This document shows, piece after piece, positions 7,801-14,966 of a DNA stretch of 54,282 nt. The notes below the pieces were generated by a model. The model searched no databases and was not told the origin of the DNA. It saw nothing but the letters and a program-made list of their open reading frames with translations. The DNA comes from Candidatus Omnitrophota bacterium (GTDB lineage: Bacteria > Omnitrophota > Gorgyraeia > Zapsychrales > Fredricksoniimonadaceae), in NCBI GenBank assembly GCA_015232565.1, contig JADFZK010000016.1, positions 1 through 54,282 on the forward strand. The letters are read 5' to 3'. The stretch's first letter is position 1. Every line of letters starts with the position of its first letter. Position numbers and translations under genes: made by a program.

Positions 7801-9036
7801 TCTCAGGATTTCATTGAGCTTGTACAATATGCCGCACGATCGGCGGACGAAGTTTATGTTGTGACCAATGGCGCTTTAATACCCGACAATATTGATAAAG
7901 CTAGAGAAATGTTTCGAGGTTTTCCCAAGAATGTTGTATGGGTTCTTTCGGTTGATAATCAGCATGCAACACAAATGAGGATGGTTCAGGGTGGAAAGAA
8001 ACTATCCGATGTTTCTAATATCCTTGAGCAATTACATCAGGAAGGAGCGATTAAAGCAGGCTACTATGTGGTTGATAGTTACGATAATTATGAGAGAAAT
8101 ATCGAAAAACAATTTGGTTTGGAAACGGCTGCTATTGAAAGACGGGTTACTATCTTTCCCGAGGTTCAGCCTGTTGACAAGAAAACAAAGACCAAGACCG
8201 CCGAAGATAGAACCCCCGAGCACCTAAAAGCACATTCGTTAGAAACAGATAAGACTGATTTATATATTGATATGGATGGTTTTGTTATAGGGTCCAATCA
8301 CGTTGCCTTTATACCACCGGTGGAAAGGCAATCCTTAGATCCTGTTAATATCTTCGGTAATATAAATGAAATGCCTTTGGCTCGTATTCTGTTAGAGAAA
8401 TATCAGGATAAAATACTTGCTCACCAATATGCAGAGCATCCTGAAGCCGCGATCCTTCAGAGAGCGCTCTTGAAAGCAGTTTCGGCCTCCTTGCGTGGTG
8501 ATCGTCAAACCCTCAATCAAACTTTAAGGGCTCTTAGATCAATGTCAGGGTACAGTTTTGAACAATATCTTGAATGGAGCATTTACCACAGTGAGCTTAA
8601 GACTAAAGTGTTGGTTGCGGCTTGGTTTAGAAAATATTTACCAACTGTATGGGAAGCTATAATAAGTTATAAACCATCTCGGTGGAAAACATTTGGTAAT
8701 CTGACCAGACTCGTTTTTACTAATGTTGGGAATAATTCCGATGAAGCACGTTGGAAGGAAGATTATGCACAAGCGCCTGCGTTAGATGGTTCGGCAATGG
8801 CTATTGATTCTGCTCAAAATGGCGGTATCGACCTAACGCCGCAGAGGATGGAGTTACAGACGACCGGAAGCGGTGACGGGATAAAGTTCAACCTCGACCC
8901 TGCACAGCTTCAGCAACTCCAGAACGCCCCTGGCTTGACGCCTGTTATCATCGACATCCAGCCAATGACAACAACCGTGCTAATGTTCCTGGGGTTTAAG
9001 GCCGATGCTCCGGCAGGGCAGTTGAGCAGGAGATAA
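4861..9036 (+). CDS. Giant modular exported protein with an embedded radical-SAM domain
   Basis: The 1391-residue protein has three parts. Residues 1-~395 start with a signal peptide (hydrophobic to VVPPSYAQ) and a region (MVALSPAFNPAVLKGIKVYP) that I recognise from many large Omnitrophota proteins. Residues ~400-900 are helical and include HEAT-like repeats (DERIRVKAATELLKMD). Residues ~905-1250 are a radical-SAM module: CQFNCPMC (Cys921, 925, 928) binds the 4Fe-4S cluster, followed by a VVTNGAL strand. The end (GGIDLTPQRME, then PVIIDIQPMTT) is again the shared tail. The middle DNA (~6050-8780) is visibly more A+T-rich than both ends, so a cargo seems to have been inserted into a common frame. 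An exported radical-SAM enzyme is odd because the cofactor is cytoplasmic. Substrate unknown. Confidence 0.75.
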   Translation: MGNVGIKRAVGLIVLAVFILTSVVPPSYAQSLLQLPAVDQMVALSPAFNPAVLKGIKVYPQDPLRLDFILANGEASGNGAGHALQGEASRLIKYFLASLTIPEKDLWVNLSPYEKDRIVPEAFGQTEMGRDLLAQDYMLKQITASVIYPEGEVGKVFWSRVYVEAQKRYGTTDIPVDTLNKVWIVPEKATVYETKEAAFVAESRLKVMMEEDYLALEKNNEGINQTAPATNKLGSDIVREVVIPILEKEVNEGKNFTLLRQVYNALILATWYKRKVREGLLGQAYVDRHKIVGIDIADKDEKEKIWQRYVEAFKKGAYNYIKEVQDAVTGEVIPRKYFSGGMGLQVGARFLALPATPAMVQGNFRVDRAMVVQVQADMAMSPVPGADRPMTPPKAESTDAAENDQEIKIDKDAVMFWHHIFGKDFVQDHWNDFVRISKIERFDFGLPEEMPDFFKKDSRNWDSFVEVIMASDQDATLTNYALSKFYEKYHDKSWFEKAWRGLCGLAILQMSQKKEFKSVSISKLLDKEFSEFVQIFTEDSLFGNEGYWDNVVQLCIKAKLKLESISQMIKWKYSLGISVEIEQKKQLISDLFRAGNEYFDAFLTLYGIRDFWNEDQYEPSRKFLFNNEVPLAERMAEMSRRIFVKKGEAYFLYNLVDSNKIDSGIEIPPSEMTTDKLVDYLGSSDERIRVKAATELLKMDEVSVRDALLRSGLWVAKGSDDQGWKRLLEAFRGLYVSRQLPSDRWQDEFEDYEGERFVALGMEMMTRPYKNSTHFSREGDLFEKHLSDMRDRQAFISFIATSQARAFSTRRILEIAADKTHNDIFKGIIAGILTLRNDLPIEGVQLLTAWLKPTAGYIYSGTRQAIERALMSADGEMVYDFYLQEDQKSGLAKRAMDMRDGLMGSSVKLKNDISIMITSRCQFNCPMCIARALRGEKHPDVPRKDLFSWIDQVKGVAQIRLVGPGETMDYGKENIQEPGLSQDFIELVQYAARSADEVYVVTNGALIPDNIDKAREMFRGFPKNVVWVLSVDNQHATQMRMVQGGKKLSDVSNILEQLHQEGAIKAGYYVVDSYDNYERNIEKQFGLETAAIERRVTIFPEVQPVDKKTKTKTAEDRTPEHLKAHSLETDKTDLYIDMDGFVIGSNHVAFIPPVERQSLDPVNIFGNINEMPLARILLEKYQDKILAHQYAEHPEAAILQRALLKAVSASLRGDRQTLNQTLRALRSMSGYSFEQYLEWSIYHSELKTKVLVAAWFRKYLPTVWEAIISYKPSRWKTFGNLTRLVFTNVGNNSDEARWKEDYAQAPALDGSAMAIDSAQNGGIDLTPQRMELQTTGSGDGIKFNLDPAQLQQLQNAPGLTPVIIDIQPMTTTVLMFLGFKADAPAGQLSRR

Positions 9037-9140
9037 TTGTCTCTCAAGAGTTTAGACGAGGCCCGGTCAAATTGCCGCGCGGCTCAACGGGACCACCTTC
9101 GCCGGATTTGGGTCCATTCTAACCGCCGCCAATACACGCA

Positions 9141-9174
9141 CAGCAATCGCAAAGCCGTCCAATGATTCAGGTCG
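9141..9174 (+). repeat. Third, partial copy of the terminator-leader repeat
   Basis: CAGCAATCGC followed by AAAGCCGTCCAATGATTCAG and GTCGGCT matches the start of the element after msrB (4662-4695) with a few changes, then breaks off. The remaining hairpin is only AGCCG/CGGCT. It lies 106 bases before the DUF4143 ATPase gene. The rest of the 9037-9279 gap shows nothing else except the promoter described next. Confidence 0.65.
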
Positions 9175-9241
9175 GCTAAACTCGACAAAGTTCTTGATTT
9201 GTTAAACAAGTACACCTGGTTTTATTGCCGTGATAATTCGC

Positions 9242-9270
9242 TTGACAACATGATTTTATCCGGATAAACT
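9242..9270 (+). promoter_or_regulatory. Promoter overlapping a 14-bp palindrome
   Basis: TTGACA (9242-9247) and TAAACT (9265-9270) are 17 bases apart. TTTATCCGGATAAA at 9255-9268 is a perfect palindrome lying across the spacer and -10 box, a natural operator. The ATG at 9280 is only ten bases past the -10 box and has no ribosome site, which implies a leaderless message. Confidence 0.65.
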
Positions 9271-9279
9271 TCAAGTACT

Positions 9280-10425
9280 ATGAAGATTATCCAAAGAGAG
9301 TTTAAGTTAGATCTTCCCAAGGGTAAGTCTGCGTTCCTTTGGGGACCGCGCAAAACAGGTAAAAGTTACTGGATCAAACATCATTTGCCTACAGCCAAGG
9401 TCATCGATCTTCTGAAGACCGATGTGTTCGCGGATTATTCTTCCCGGCCAGCCCTTCTAAGAGAAAGGTATTACGATCACAAGGGACTTATAGTGATCGA
9501 CGAGGTGCAGAAGGTTCCGGCTTTGCTCGATGAGGTCCACTGGATGATCGAGAACCGGGGGGCCTCTTTTCTTTTGACTGGCTCGAGTGCGCGCAAGCTA
9601 AAACACGGCCATGCCAATATGCTTGGTGGACGGGCGTGGCGCAGGACAATGTGTCCTCTCTCCTGGAGTGAAATACAGGGTTTTGATCTTACACGTGTGA
9701 TGAGGTCCGGCCTTTTGCCTCCGCATATCCTGTCGACGGCTCCGGCCGAGGATCTGAGGGCTTATATTGCTGATTATCTTAAAGAGGAGATCGCGGCTGA
9801 AGCATTGACGCAAAATATCCCGGCGTTCAATGAATTTTTACGGGTGGCCGCGCTCACATCGAGCGAACTGATCAATTATGTCAATATTGCCCGTGAAACT
9901 GGCGTCAAACATAATATTGTACGTAATTATTTTAGCATTCTTGAAGATACGCATCTTGGCCGGAGGCTGGCTCCGTGGAAGAAGTCGGAGAACCGCCGGA
10001 TGATCCAAACGGAAAAGTTCTACCTTTTTGATGTCGGAGTGGCCAACCATCTGGCCGGCCGGCATCCGCAGCCGGGCAATGCTGACTTTGGAAAATCATT
10101 CGAACATTTTATTTTCATGGAGCTTTGTGCTTTTCAGGCTTATCGTTGCCCCGATCTGCCTTTGAGCTATTGGCGTACAAGTACCGGGCAGGAAGTTGAT
10201 TTTATCCTGGGGGATAAAGAACTTGCTATCGAGGTTAAGTCTTCTACCCGGGTACATGAAGGTGATACGCGCGTTCTTTCAACTCTGCTTAAAGATGGTC
10301 CTGTTAGACACGCCTGTATTGTTTCACTTGAAAAGGAGCCGCGGCGGATCGCTCCCGGAATAACTGCTTTGCCATGGGAGACCTTTCTTGAGAAGCTTTG
10401 GGGCAATGAGTTTTTTAAGCCGTGA
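9280..10425 (+). CDS. AAA+ ATPase with DUF4143 (PD-(D/E)XK-like) domain
   Basis: The 381-residue protein is of usual length for this family. Walker A is GPRKTGKS (residues 22-29, Lys28), Walker B is VIDEVQ (Asp74-Glu75), and a sensor-like LLTGSSARKLK follows. The C-terminal half is DUF4143: VKHNIVRNYFSILEDTHL is its winged-helix-like part, and QEVDFIL (Asp307) with AIEVKSS (Glu318, Lys320) forms a nuclease-like core. Such ATPases are widespread, often horizontally moved, and act by unknown means; defence or toxin-like roles have been suggested. It is a single-gene unit with its own palindromic promoter and no coupled partner. Confidence 0.85.
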   Translation: MKIIQREFKLDLPKGKSAFLWGPRKTGKSYWIKHHLPTAKVIDLLKTDVFADYSSRPALLRERYYDHKGLIVIDEVQKVPALLDEVHWMIENRGASFLLTGSSARKLKHGHANMLGGRAWRRTMCPLSWSEIQGFDLTRVMRSGLLPPHILSTAPAEDLRAYIADYLKEEIAAEALTQNIPAFNEFLRVAALTSSELINYVNIARETGVKHNIVRNYFSILEDTHLGRRLAPWKKSENRRMIQTEKFYLFDVGVANHLAGRHPQPGNADFGKSFEHFIFMELCAFQAYRCPDLPLSYWRTSTGQEVDFILGDKELAIEVKSSTRVHEGDTRVLSTLLKDGPVRHACIVSLEKEPRRIAPGITALPWETFLEKLWGNEFFKP

Positions 10426-10541
10426 TCTTCGATGGGTTCGCAAAAGGCCTGTATTGGTGGTTCTTTCTTTCCGTGTTCCTCATAAAAGCTTTAGAAGTAA
10501 AAGCGCGTGGTAGTAATTAAACAGTACAAGGAGAAGCATTT

Positions 10542-10868
10542 ATGGCTCAATGTCCAACTTGTCTGCAGGAAGTTGCGCTGTTGCAATTTAATGAGGAAAC
10601 TTTCAGGAATTCTTTTCGTCCGCTGCCGACTGATATAGTTTATATTTGTGGTAAATGTGGTGAGAAATTACTTATGACATTCGCTAGTGTTATAAAAATG
10701 ACTGTTGTTACTGTTGGGGCTACTTTCGCAAGGTTCTTGTTCTTTAGTTATCATGCAAGAAACGCAGGTCAATTCGAATTAAGAATAGTTTTGCCATCGG
10801 GTATAGTTCTTATTATTGCGACGGCTTTCTCGTGGATATGTCTGGTTGTTTTGAAAAGAAAGGTATAG
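10542..10868 (+). CDS. Small zinc-ribbon membrane protein
   Basis: The 108-residue protein has CPTC near residue 4 and CGKC near 36, forming a likely zinc ribbon, followed by two hydrophobic segments (about residues 50-70 and 82-104, the latter IVLPSGIVLIIATAFSWICL). It is predicted to sit in the inner membrane with a cytoplasmic zinc finger. AAGGAG eight bases before the ATG supports the start. I do not recognise the family. The surrounding DNA is A+T-rich compared with its neighbours, which suits a recently acquired gene. The 116-base gap upstream shows no clear promoter. Confidence 0.55.
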   Translation: MAQCPTCLQEVALLQFNEETFRNSFRPLPTDIVYICGKCGEKLLMTFASVIKMTVVTVGATFARFLFFSYHARNAGQFELRIVLPSGIVLIIATAFSWICLVVLKRKV

Positions 10869-10945
10869 GATTATTTTGCAAACTATCATTATTTAAATTT
10901 TGCAGCACCGCGTTTTTATAACAGCTTGATCTACGGCATGATGTT

Positions 10946-11200
10946 ATGAGTGTTCTGGCCGGTCGGGCGGTTTCGGATATTATCAAGCTTCCGATCACAC
11001 GGACTGTGAATAACAATGTGCTTACGCTTTTTCCCGCTGTTACATACTCCGTCACTGTTACGGCGTTGTCTAACGATGGAATGGCAGACAGGGTTCTCGG
11101 GGAGGTTACAAATATTGTCGAGGTTCCGGAGGACAGTATCGTTGTCGCCGTTCCGATTGTTCCGACACCCGTGAGACCAGCTCCTGTTGTGAGAAAGTAA
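10946..11200 (+). CDS. Short hypothetical protein, possibly the end of a fibronectin III-like domain
   Basis: The 84-residue frame contains LTLFPAVTYSVTVTALSNDG, which resembles the last strands of a fibronectin type III domain, and ends in a proline-rich tail (PIVPTPVRPAPVV). No ribosome site precedes the ATG, and the reading frame extends upstream to a stop near 10918. It is probably the remnant of a longer secreted protein. The strong terminator that follows suggests that transcription does pass through here. Confidence 0.3.
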   Translation: MSVLAGRAVSDIIKLPITRTVNNNVLTLFPAVTYSVTVTALSNDGMADRVLGEVTNIVEVPEDSIVVAVPIVPTPVRPAPVVRK

Positions 11201-11222
11201 AGAAAGAATCATTCTAGAATAA

Positions 11223-11274
11223 GAGGCGCATTGGATCTGTCACAAAGCAGAACAATGCGCCTCGTATTTTTATT
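11223..11274 (+). terminator. Strong rho-independent terminator
   Basis: GAGGCGCATTG (11223-11233) pairs perfectly with CAATGCGCCTC (11253-11263), an 11-bp stem with a 19-base loop, followed by GTATTTTTATT. Confidence 0.85.
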
Positions 11275-11397
11275 CCTCCTGCTGCCGAGCAACAACGCTC
11301 TTATGGCATAAACACAATATTAGGAATAAATGATGTGGCGAATGGCCTTCGTATCGTATCTGTCTAGTGGTTTCACGGCATTCGTCGGATGGATACG

Positions 11398-11556
11398 ATG
11401 GAAAGGGTTGAAGTTCGCAGTGTTAAAGGCAATTCTTACCCGGGGCATGTGTTTAAGGATGGGTCAGGCTACTGCATAAATTCTGTCGCATTGCGCTTCA
11501 TTCCCAAGGGGCAACTAGAAATTAAGGGTTTTGGAAGGTATTTAAAATTATTTTAG
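11398..11556 (+). pseudogene. Truncated msrB duplicate (3' third only)
   Basis: The frame reads MERVEVRSV, then [19 protein letters not shown] and ends GRYLKLF, the last third of MsrB. The catalytic cysteine survives, but five codons between DG and YC are deleted and everything upstream (WPSF motif and signal peptide) is missing. The match to the intact gene starts exactly at the ATG shown. An 8-bp inverted repeat (ATCGTATC at 11353-11360, GATACGAT at 11392-11399) ends at the junction. It is not expected to make a working enzyme. Confidence 0.8.
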
Positions 11557-11677
11557 CGCTCACCGCAATCGTCAAGCCGTCCAATGATTTAGGTCGTTGG
11601 GCGGCTTTCGTTTCTACTGTAGGAAAGGCTCCGGTTAGCACTGGGTTGTCATGCCGGCGAAGGGGCGTTCTTTGGGT
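11557..11677 (+). repeat. Segmental duplication, copy 2: near-identical non-coding part
   Basis: This region matches 4654-4776 with about two substitutions until the final ~15 bases. It contains the terminator hairpin at 11574-11607 and a downstream GGCTCCGGTTAGCACTGGG segment. It ends 66 bases before the SPFH gene, as copy 1 ends 84 bases before the radical-SAM giant. It may act as a structured leader. I could not match it to a known riboswitch. Confidence 0.7.
11574..11613 (+). terminator. Duplicate of the msrB terminator
   Basis: AAGCCGTCCAA (11574-11584) pairs with TTGGGCGGCTT (11597-11607), followed by TCGTTTCT. It is identical to the hairpin at 4671-4704. Confidence 0.7.
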
Positions 11678-11743
11678 GCAATTATTGGCAGAAACAATAA
11701 GCTCATGTTATACTTTTGGTAAATCTACGAAAGGAAACAGCTT

Positions 11744-12736
11744 ATGGGACTGAACGAACAAGGCGTTATTTTTAAATCCATTATTGATTTTGAAGATCCG
11801 AGCGGCGTTTTAGTCGCAGGGAAGGTTCCTGCCGTTGGTACCGCCGACTTATATTCTGGCACTGCCATTTTGGTAAAAGCCAACCAATGCGCGTTAATGA
11901 TTTATAAAGGCCAGATCGCTGACGTGCTTATGCAGGGCCTTCATGAGGTGAAGACGGGAAATTTTCCGATCCTGACTCAGTTGGCGAATTGGCGGTTTGG
12001 TTTTGACAGCCCATTGCGTTGCGAAGTCTGGTTCTTTTCGGGGTCTGTTTATACCAACAGGCGCTGGGGGACGACTCAGCCGGTCATTTATGATTTTCCC
12101 GACTATCGCGCTGTGCCGATAAGAGCACACGGTATTTTTAATCTCGTTGTGCGTGATGCGAGCAAGGTCTTTATGACTCTCATCGGGAGCCGGAACAGTT
12201 TTGATGTTACTGAATTAGAGAATCTGGTTCAGGCTCAGGTTACGGAGATGCTGCCCAAGGCGTTAATTGTGGTGCCCAGTCTTGAGGAATTAAACCGCTC
12301 CCAGTCAGCCGTTGCCCAGGAGTTGCTGGGGTTGGTGAACAAGGCGTTGGAACAATATGGCATTGGTCTCATCAGTTTACAGGTTATGTCCCTGGTTCCT
12401 TCCCAGGAAGTCCTGCAGGCGCTGGATGCCAAGGCTTCGATGAATATTATCGGCAACAAGCAGGACTACTTGCTTTATAAAGCCGCGAACAGTTTGTTGT
12501 CCGATCATTCTGCCGGTGGCGGCCAGGGTAAGGGCTCCAGCGATTCGATGCAGTTAATGATGGGATTGATGCTCGGTAAAAGCCTGCTGGATGCCAAGGA
12601 GAAAGAACGACCAATGATAGTCTCGATGGATGATGAGGAGCATGTGGCTATTGAAACAAAGCCCTGTCCCAAGTGCAAAAAGATCGTTAGAAGCGGTGAC
12701 AAGTTTTGTGCGTCCTGCGGAACGGAGTTGAAATGA
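11744..12736 (+). CDS. SPFH/Band-7 protein with C-terminal zinc ribbon (YdjI-like)
   Basis: The 330-residue protein has an SPFH core at about residues 30-215: SGTAILVKANQCALMIYKGQI, then FFSGSVYTNRRWGT, RAHGIFNLVV and EQYGIGLISLQVMSLVP. No N-terminal membrane segment is present, as in the YdjI/virion-core-like SPFH group. A glycine-rich linker near 255 leads to a zinc ribbon, CPKCKKIVRSGDKFCASCG. Such proteins form membrane-associated rings or platforms under envelope stress. AAAGGAAACAG precedes the ATG. The stop codon overlaps the next start (ATGA), and the partner also has a zinc ribbon, so the two likely work together. Confidence 0.8.
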   Translation: MGLNEQGVIFKSIIDFEDPSGVLVAGKVPAVGTADLYSGTAILVKANQCALMIYKGQIADVLMQGLHEVKTGNFPILTQLANWRFGFDSPLRCEVWFFSGSVYTNRRWGTTQPVIYDFPDYRAVPIRAHGIFNLVVRDASKVFMTLIGSRNSFDVTELENLVQAQVTEMLPKALIVVPSLEELNRSQSAVAQELLGLVNKALEQYGIGLISLQVMSLVPSQEVLQALDAKASMNIIGNKQDYLLYKAANSLLSDHSAGGGQGKGSSDSMQLMMGLMLGKSLLDAKEKERPMIVSMDDEEHVAIETKPCPKCKKIVRSGDKFCASCGTELK

Positions 12737-13410
12737 ACTTTGAAATTGTCTGCCCCAATTGCGGTGCCCTTTCATCCCCGGCTGTGGGTGTTTGCCCGTA
12801 CTGTAAATCAGCCATGACCACCGAGACTGAAAAGCATAACCCGACGTTGGCGACCATCAAGAAGCTTTATAATGATGGCCAGACTGACCGGGCGCTGGTT
12901 ATGGCCAAGTCTATTGAAACGCAGAAGCCGGAACTGCTCAAGGATGTTGATTTTGCGATCTTGTATGCCAAGATCCTCTTTGAGGTGGATGGCCCCTCGA
13001 GCAAGACGCGGGCGGTCCTGGGACAGGCCTTCTCGGAGCATCCCGCCAATCCGCATTTGGCAGAATACATGGAGGTGGTTGAGGCCGAGACCAATTTATC
13101 TCACGAAAAGAGTGATGCCGGCGCACAAGAGCTGGCGCAGATCATCCGGCGCTCACCGGAAAATGTTTATGCCTTGTTCTTCCTGGGGAGCCATTTGTAT
13201 TGGGTGGAAAAGGATTCTCAGCAGGCTTTAAGGTATTTGGAGCGGTGCGTCAGGTTACGGCCTAACTTTGTTAGAGCCAAGGCGTGTTTGGCGGTGGTTT
13301 ATAAGGAGCTCGGCATGCGCGATGCGGCGGCCAGATTGTTGAATGATTGCGCCACCAAGACCTTTGGTAGTACCAGGCAGTTCTTTCAGAACTTTGCTCA
13401 ATCTGCGTAA
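12733..13410 (+). CDS. Zinc-ribbon TPR protein coupled to the SPFH gene
   Basis: The 225-residue protein starts at ATG 12733, overlapping the previous stop as ATGA. It begins MNFEIVCPNCG and continues to CPYC, a zinc ribbon like the one ending the SPFH partner. The rest is helical with TPR-like repeats: KKLYNDGQTDRALVMAKSIE, then NVYALFFLGSHLYWVEKDSQ and a final repeat with PNFVRAKACLAVVYKELG. TPRs mediate protein contacts, so this is a plausible cytoplasmic adaptor for the SPFH platform. No enzymatic motif is visible. Confidence 0.75.
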   Translation: MNFEIVCPNCGALSSPAVGVCPYCKSAMTTETEKHNPTLATIKKLYNDGQTDRALVMAKSIETQKPELLKDVDFAILYAKILFEVDGPSSKTRAVLGQAFSEHPANPHLAEYMEVVEAETNLSHEKSDAGAQELAQIIRRSPENVYALFFLGSHLYWVEKDSQQALRYLERCVRLRPNFVRAKACLAVVYKELGMRDAAARLLNDCATKTFGSTRQFFQNFAQSA

Positions 13411-13479
13411 AGTGTAACAGTCTTACCGCGGCATTGGAGTTTTCCCGTCTGTATAATCTTTGGTGGATAAACTTATGAA

Positions 13480-13507
13480 TTGTTTTTTGTTCCGTAGTTG
13501 ATATAAT
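13480..13507 (+). promoter_or_regulatory. Promoter in front of the biosynthetic cluster
   Basis: TTGTTT (13480-13485) and TATAAT (13502-13507) are separated by 16 bases in A+T-rich DNA. The AAGGAG at 13546-13551 lies about 40 bases downstream. This is the only clear promoter before the run of tightly packed genes from 13.5 to 40 kb. Confidence 0.55.
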
Positions 13508-13558
13508 TAACGGTCGTTGTCTTATATAAATAATTAAATTATAAGAAGGAGTGGTATC

Positions 13559-14224
13559 ATTTTCATCATCTTTTTACCCATTATTTTAGCGCTAATCTGT
13601 TTTTTCTCTCCCGTTGCAATTGCTGGTACAGAGGCTCTTTTAAGTGCCACGTCTACTGCTAAATCACACTCAGCTCTGGAAAAGCCAACACTAAAAGAAG
13701 TTGGTTTCTTAATGGGCTATGGCTCCACTAAAGTTACAGACAAAGACAGGTATGTTACAATTCCAACTTACCTGCGTTTGGGAATTGATTGCGATAAGTT
13801 CGGGCTGGGATTCTCTGACTGGATCGAACGAGGGGCGAGAGACTTTTTTCATAAAGATTTCCGCCCGCGAGGCACGACGGAGTTTTTGATAGAGCCTTTT
13901 GTTAGTTATGTCCCGAGCCCGAACCAGAACATGGAAGGTGGATTTATTATTGCTTTTAAATATGAGTGGCCGTTGACAGAAAAGTTTCATCCTTATATTT
14001 GGAATGGCGGCGGGGTAATGTATATTACGCAACATCTACGTGAAGAGGCATTACAAGTTAACTTTACTCCGCAGATTGGGGGCGGGTTTCATTATTTTAT
14101 AGAAAAGAACAAGGCTCTGAATTTTGAATACCGGTATCGGCATTTTTCTAATGCAAATTTGAAGCTTCCTAATGATGGCGTTAATCAGGGGTTTATATCT
14201 CTTGGAATTTCATGGTTTTATTGA
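13559..14224 (+). CDS. PagL-like outer-membrane acyloxyacyl hydrolase with an apparent ATT start
   Basis: The mature part (EVGFLMGYGSTKV to the end ISLGISWFY) is an eight-strand-barrel-like protein ending in an aromatic residue. YRYRHFSNANL contains the PagL pair His195 and Ser197. PagL removes the 3-O-acyl chain of lipid A. The Glu expected 12 residues after the Ser is Asn209 here, so activity is uncertain. An uninterrupted signal peptide (FIIFLPIILALICFFSPVA) lies upstream, but its only start candidates behind AAGGAG (13546-13551) are ATT 13559 or ATC 13556. The first ATG, 13712, would remove the whole signal. Either a rare ATT start is used or one base is wrong. It opens the cluster transcript. 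Confidence 0.7.
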   Translation: MFIIFLPIILALICFFSPVAIAGTEALLSATSTAKSHSALEKPTLKEVGFLMGYGSTKVTDKDRYVTIPTYLRLGIDCDKFGLGFSDWIERGARDFFHKDFRPRGTTEFLIEPFVSYVPSPNQNMEGGFIIAFKYEWPLTEKFHPYIWNGGGVMYITQHLREEALQVNFTPQIGGGFHYFIEKNKALNFEYRYRHFSNANLKLPNDGVNQGFISLGISWFY

Positions 14225-14231
14225 GGTTAAT

Positions 14232-14966
14232 ATGACGAAATCAAACAATAAATTAGCATTGGTTATTGGCGGAAGCCGGGGAATCGGTCGAGCAATTGTT
14301 TTACGGTTAGCACAAGAAGGGTTTGATATATGGCTGACTTGTCGTTCTAATATCGAAGCCGCCAAAGAAGTTCAAGCTGAAGTTGAGAAGATAGGTAGAG
14401 AGTGTGCGATTTCTGTCTTTGACATAGCTGATCATAAAGCGGTCAAGGCGGCCTTGGAGAAACAGGTTGATGAACGTGTTCCAGATGCTGTTGTTTACAA
14501 CGCGGGCATCACCAAAGACAACCTCTTCGTTTTTATGACGAAAGATGAGTGGGACTCGGTTCTGCATACAAATTTGGATGGATTTTATCATGTTATGCAT
14601 ACCGTAATTTTTTCTATGTTGCGTGAGAAAAGGGGCAGGATTGTGATTGTTTCATCGACCTCTGGAGAGATCGGTCAAGCTGGACAAGTTAATTATTCAG
14701 CGTCTAAGGCCGGGTTGATTGGCGCGGCTAAGGCCCTCGCTCGTGAAGTGGCCCGTAAAAACATATGGGTTAATGTTGTTGCTCCTGGAGTTATCGATAC
14801 AGAAATGACCAAGGACCTTCCGAAGGACAAGATTCTTCCCATGATTCCTATGCAGCGTTATGGAACCGCTGATGAAGTTGCCTCTATTGTGGCTTTTCTA
14901 TGCGCCGAGAAACATATGTATATTCATGGCCAGGTTATTGGCGTTAACGGTGGACTCGCCATCTAA
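14232..14966 (+). CDS. 3-oxoacyl-ACP reductase (FabG/ApeQ-like ketoreductase)
   Basis: The 244-residue SDR protein reduces 3-oxoacyl-ACP to 3-hydroxyacyl-ACP with NADPH, the first processing step after each condensation. GGSRGIGRA is the cofactor loop, NAGI the fold motif, and Ser142, Tyr155 and Lys159 (VNYSASK) the catalytic set. The ending HGQVIGVNGGLAI is typical of FabG. I start at ATG 14232, five bases after GAGG, because an earlier start adds residues not found in the family. It overlaps the next gene by one base. Its place beside ketosynthases shows it is dedicated to the cluster rather than to housekeeping fatty acid synthesis. Confidence 0.9.
   Translation: MTKSNNKLALVIGGSRGIGRAIVLRLAQEGFDIWLTCRSNIEAAKEVQAEVEKIGRECAISVFDIADHKAVKAALEKQVDERVPDAVVYNAGITKDNLFVFMTKDEWDSVLHTNLDGFYHVMHTVIFSMLREKRGRIVIVSSTSGEIGQAGQVNYSASKAGLIGAAKALAREVARKNIWVNVVAPGVIDTEMTKDLPKDKILPMIPMQRYGTADEVASIVAFLCAEKHMYIHGQVIGVNGGLAI

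Noticed and set aside
13440-13460. Second promoter using TATAAT at about 13452
   Set aside because: The nearest -35-like sequence is only 12 bases away, which is too close to work.
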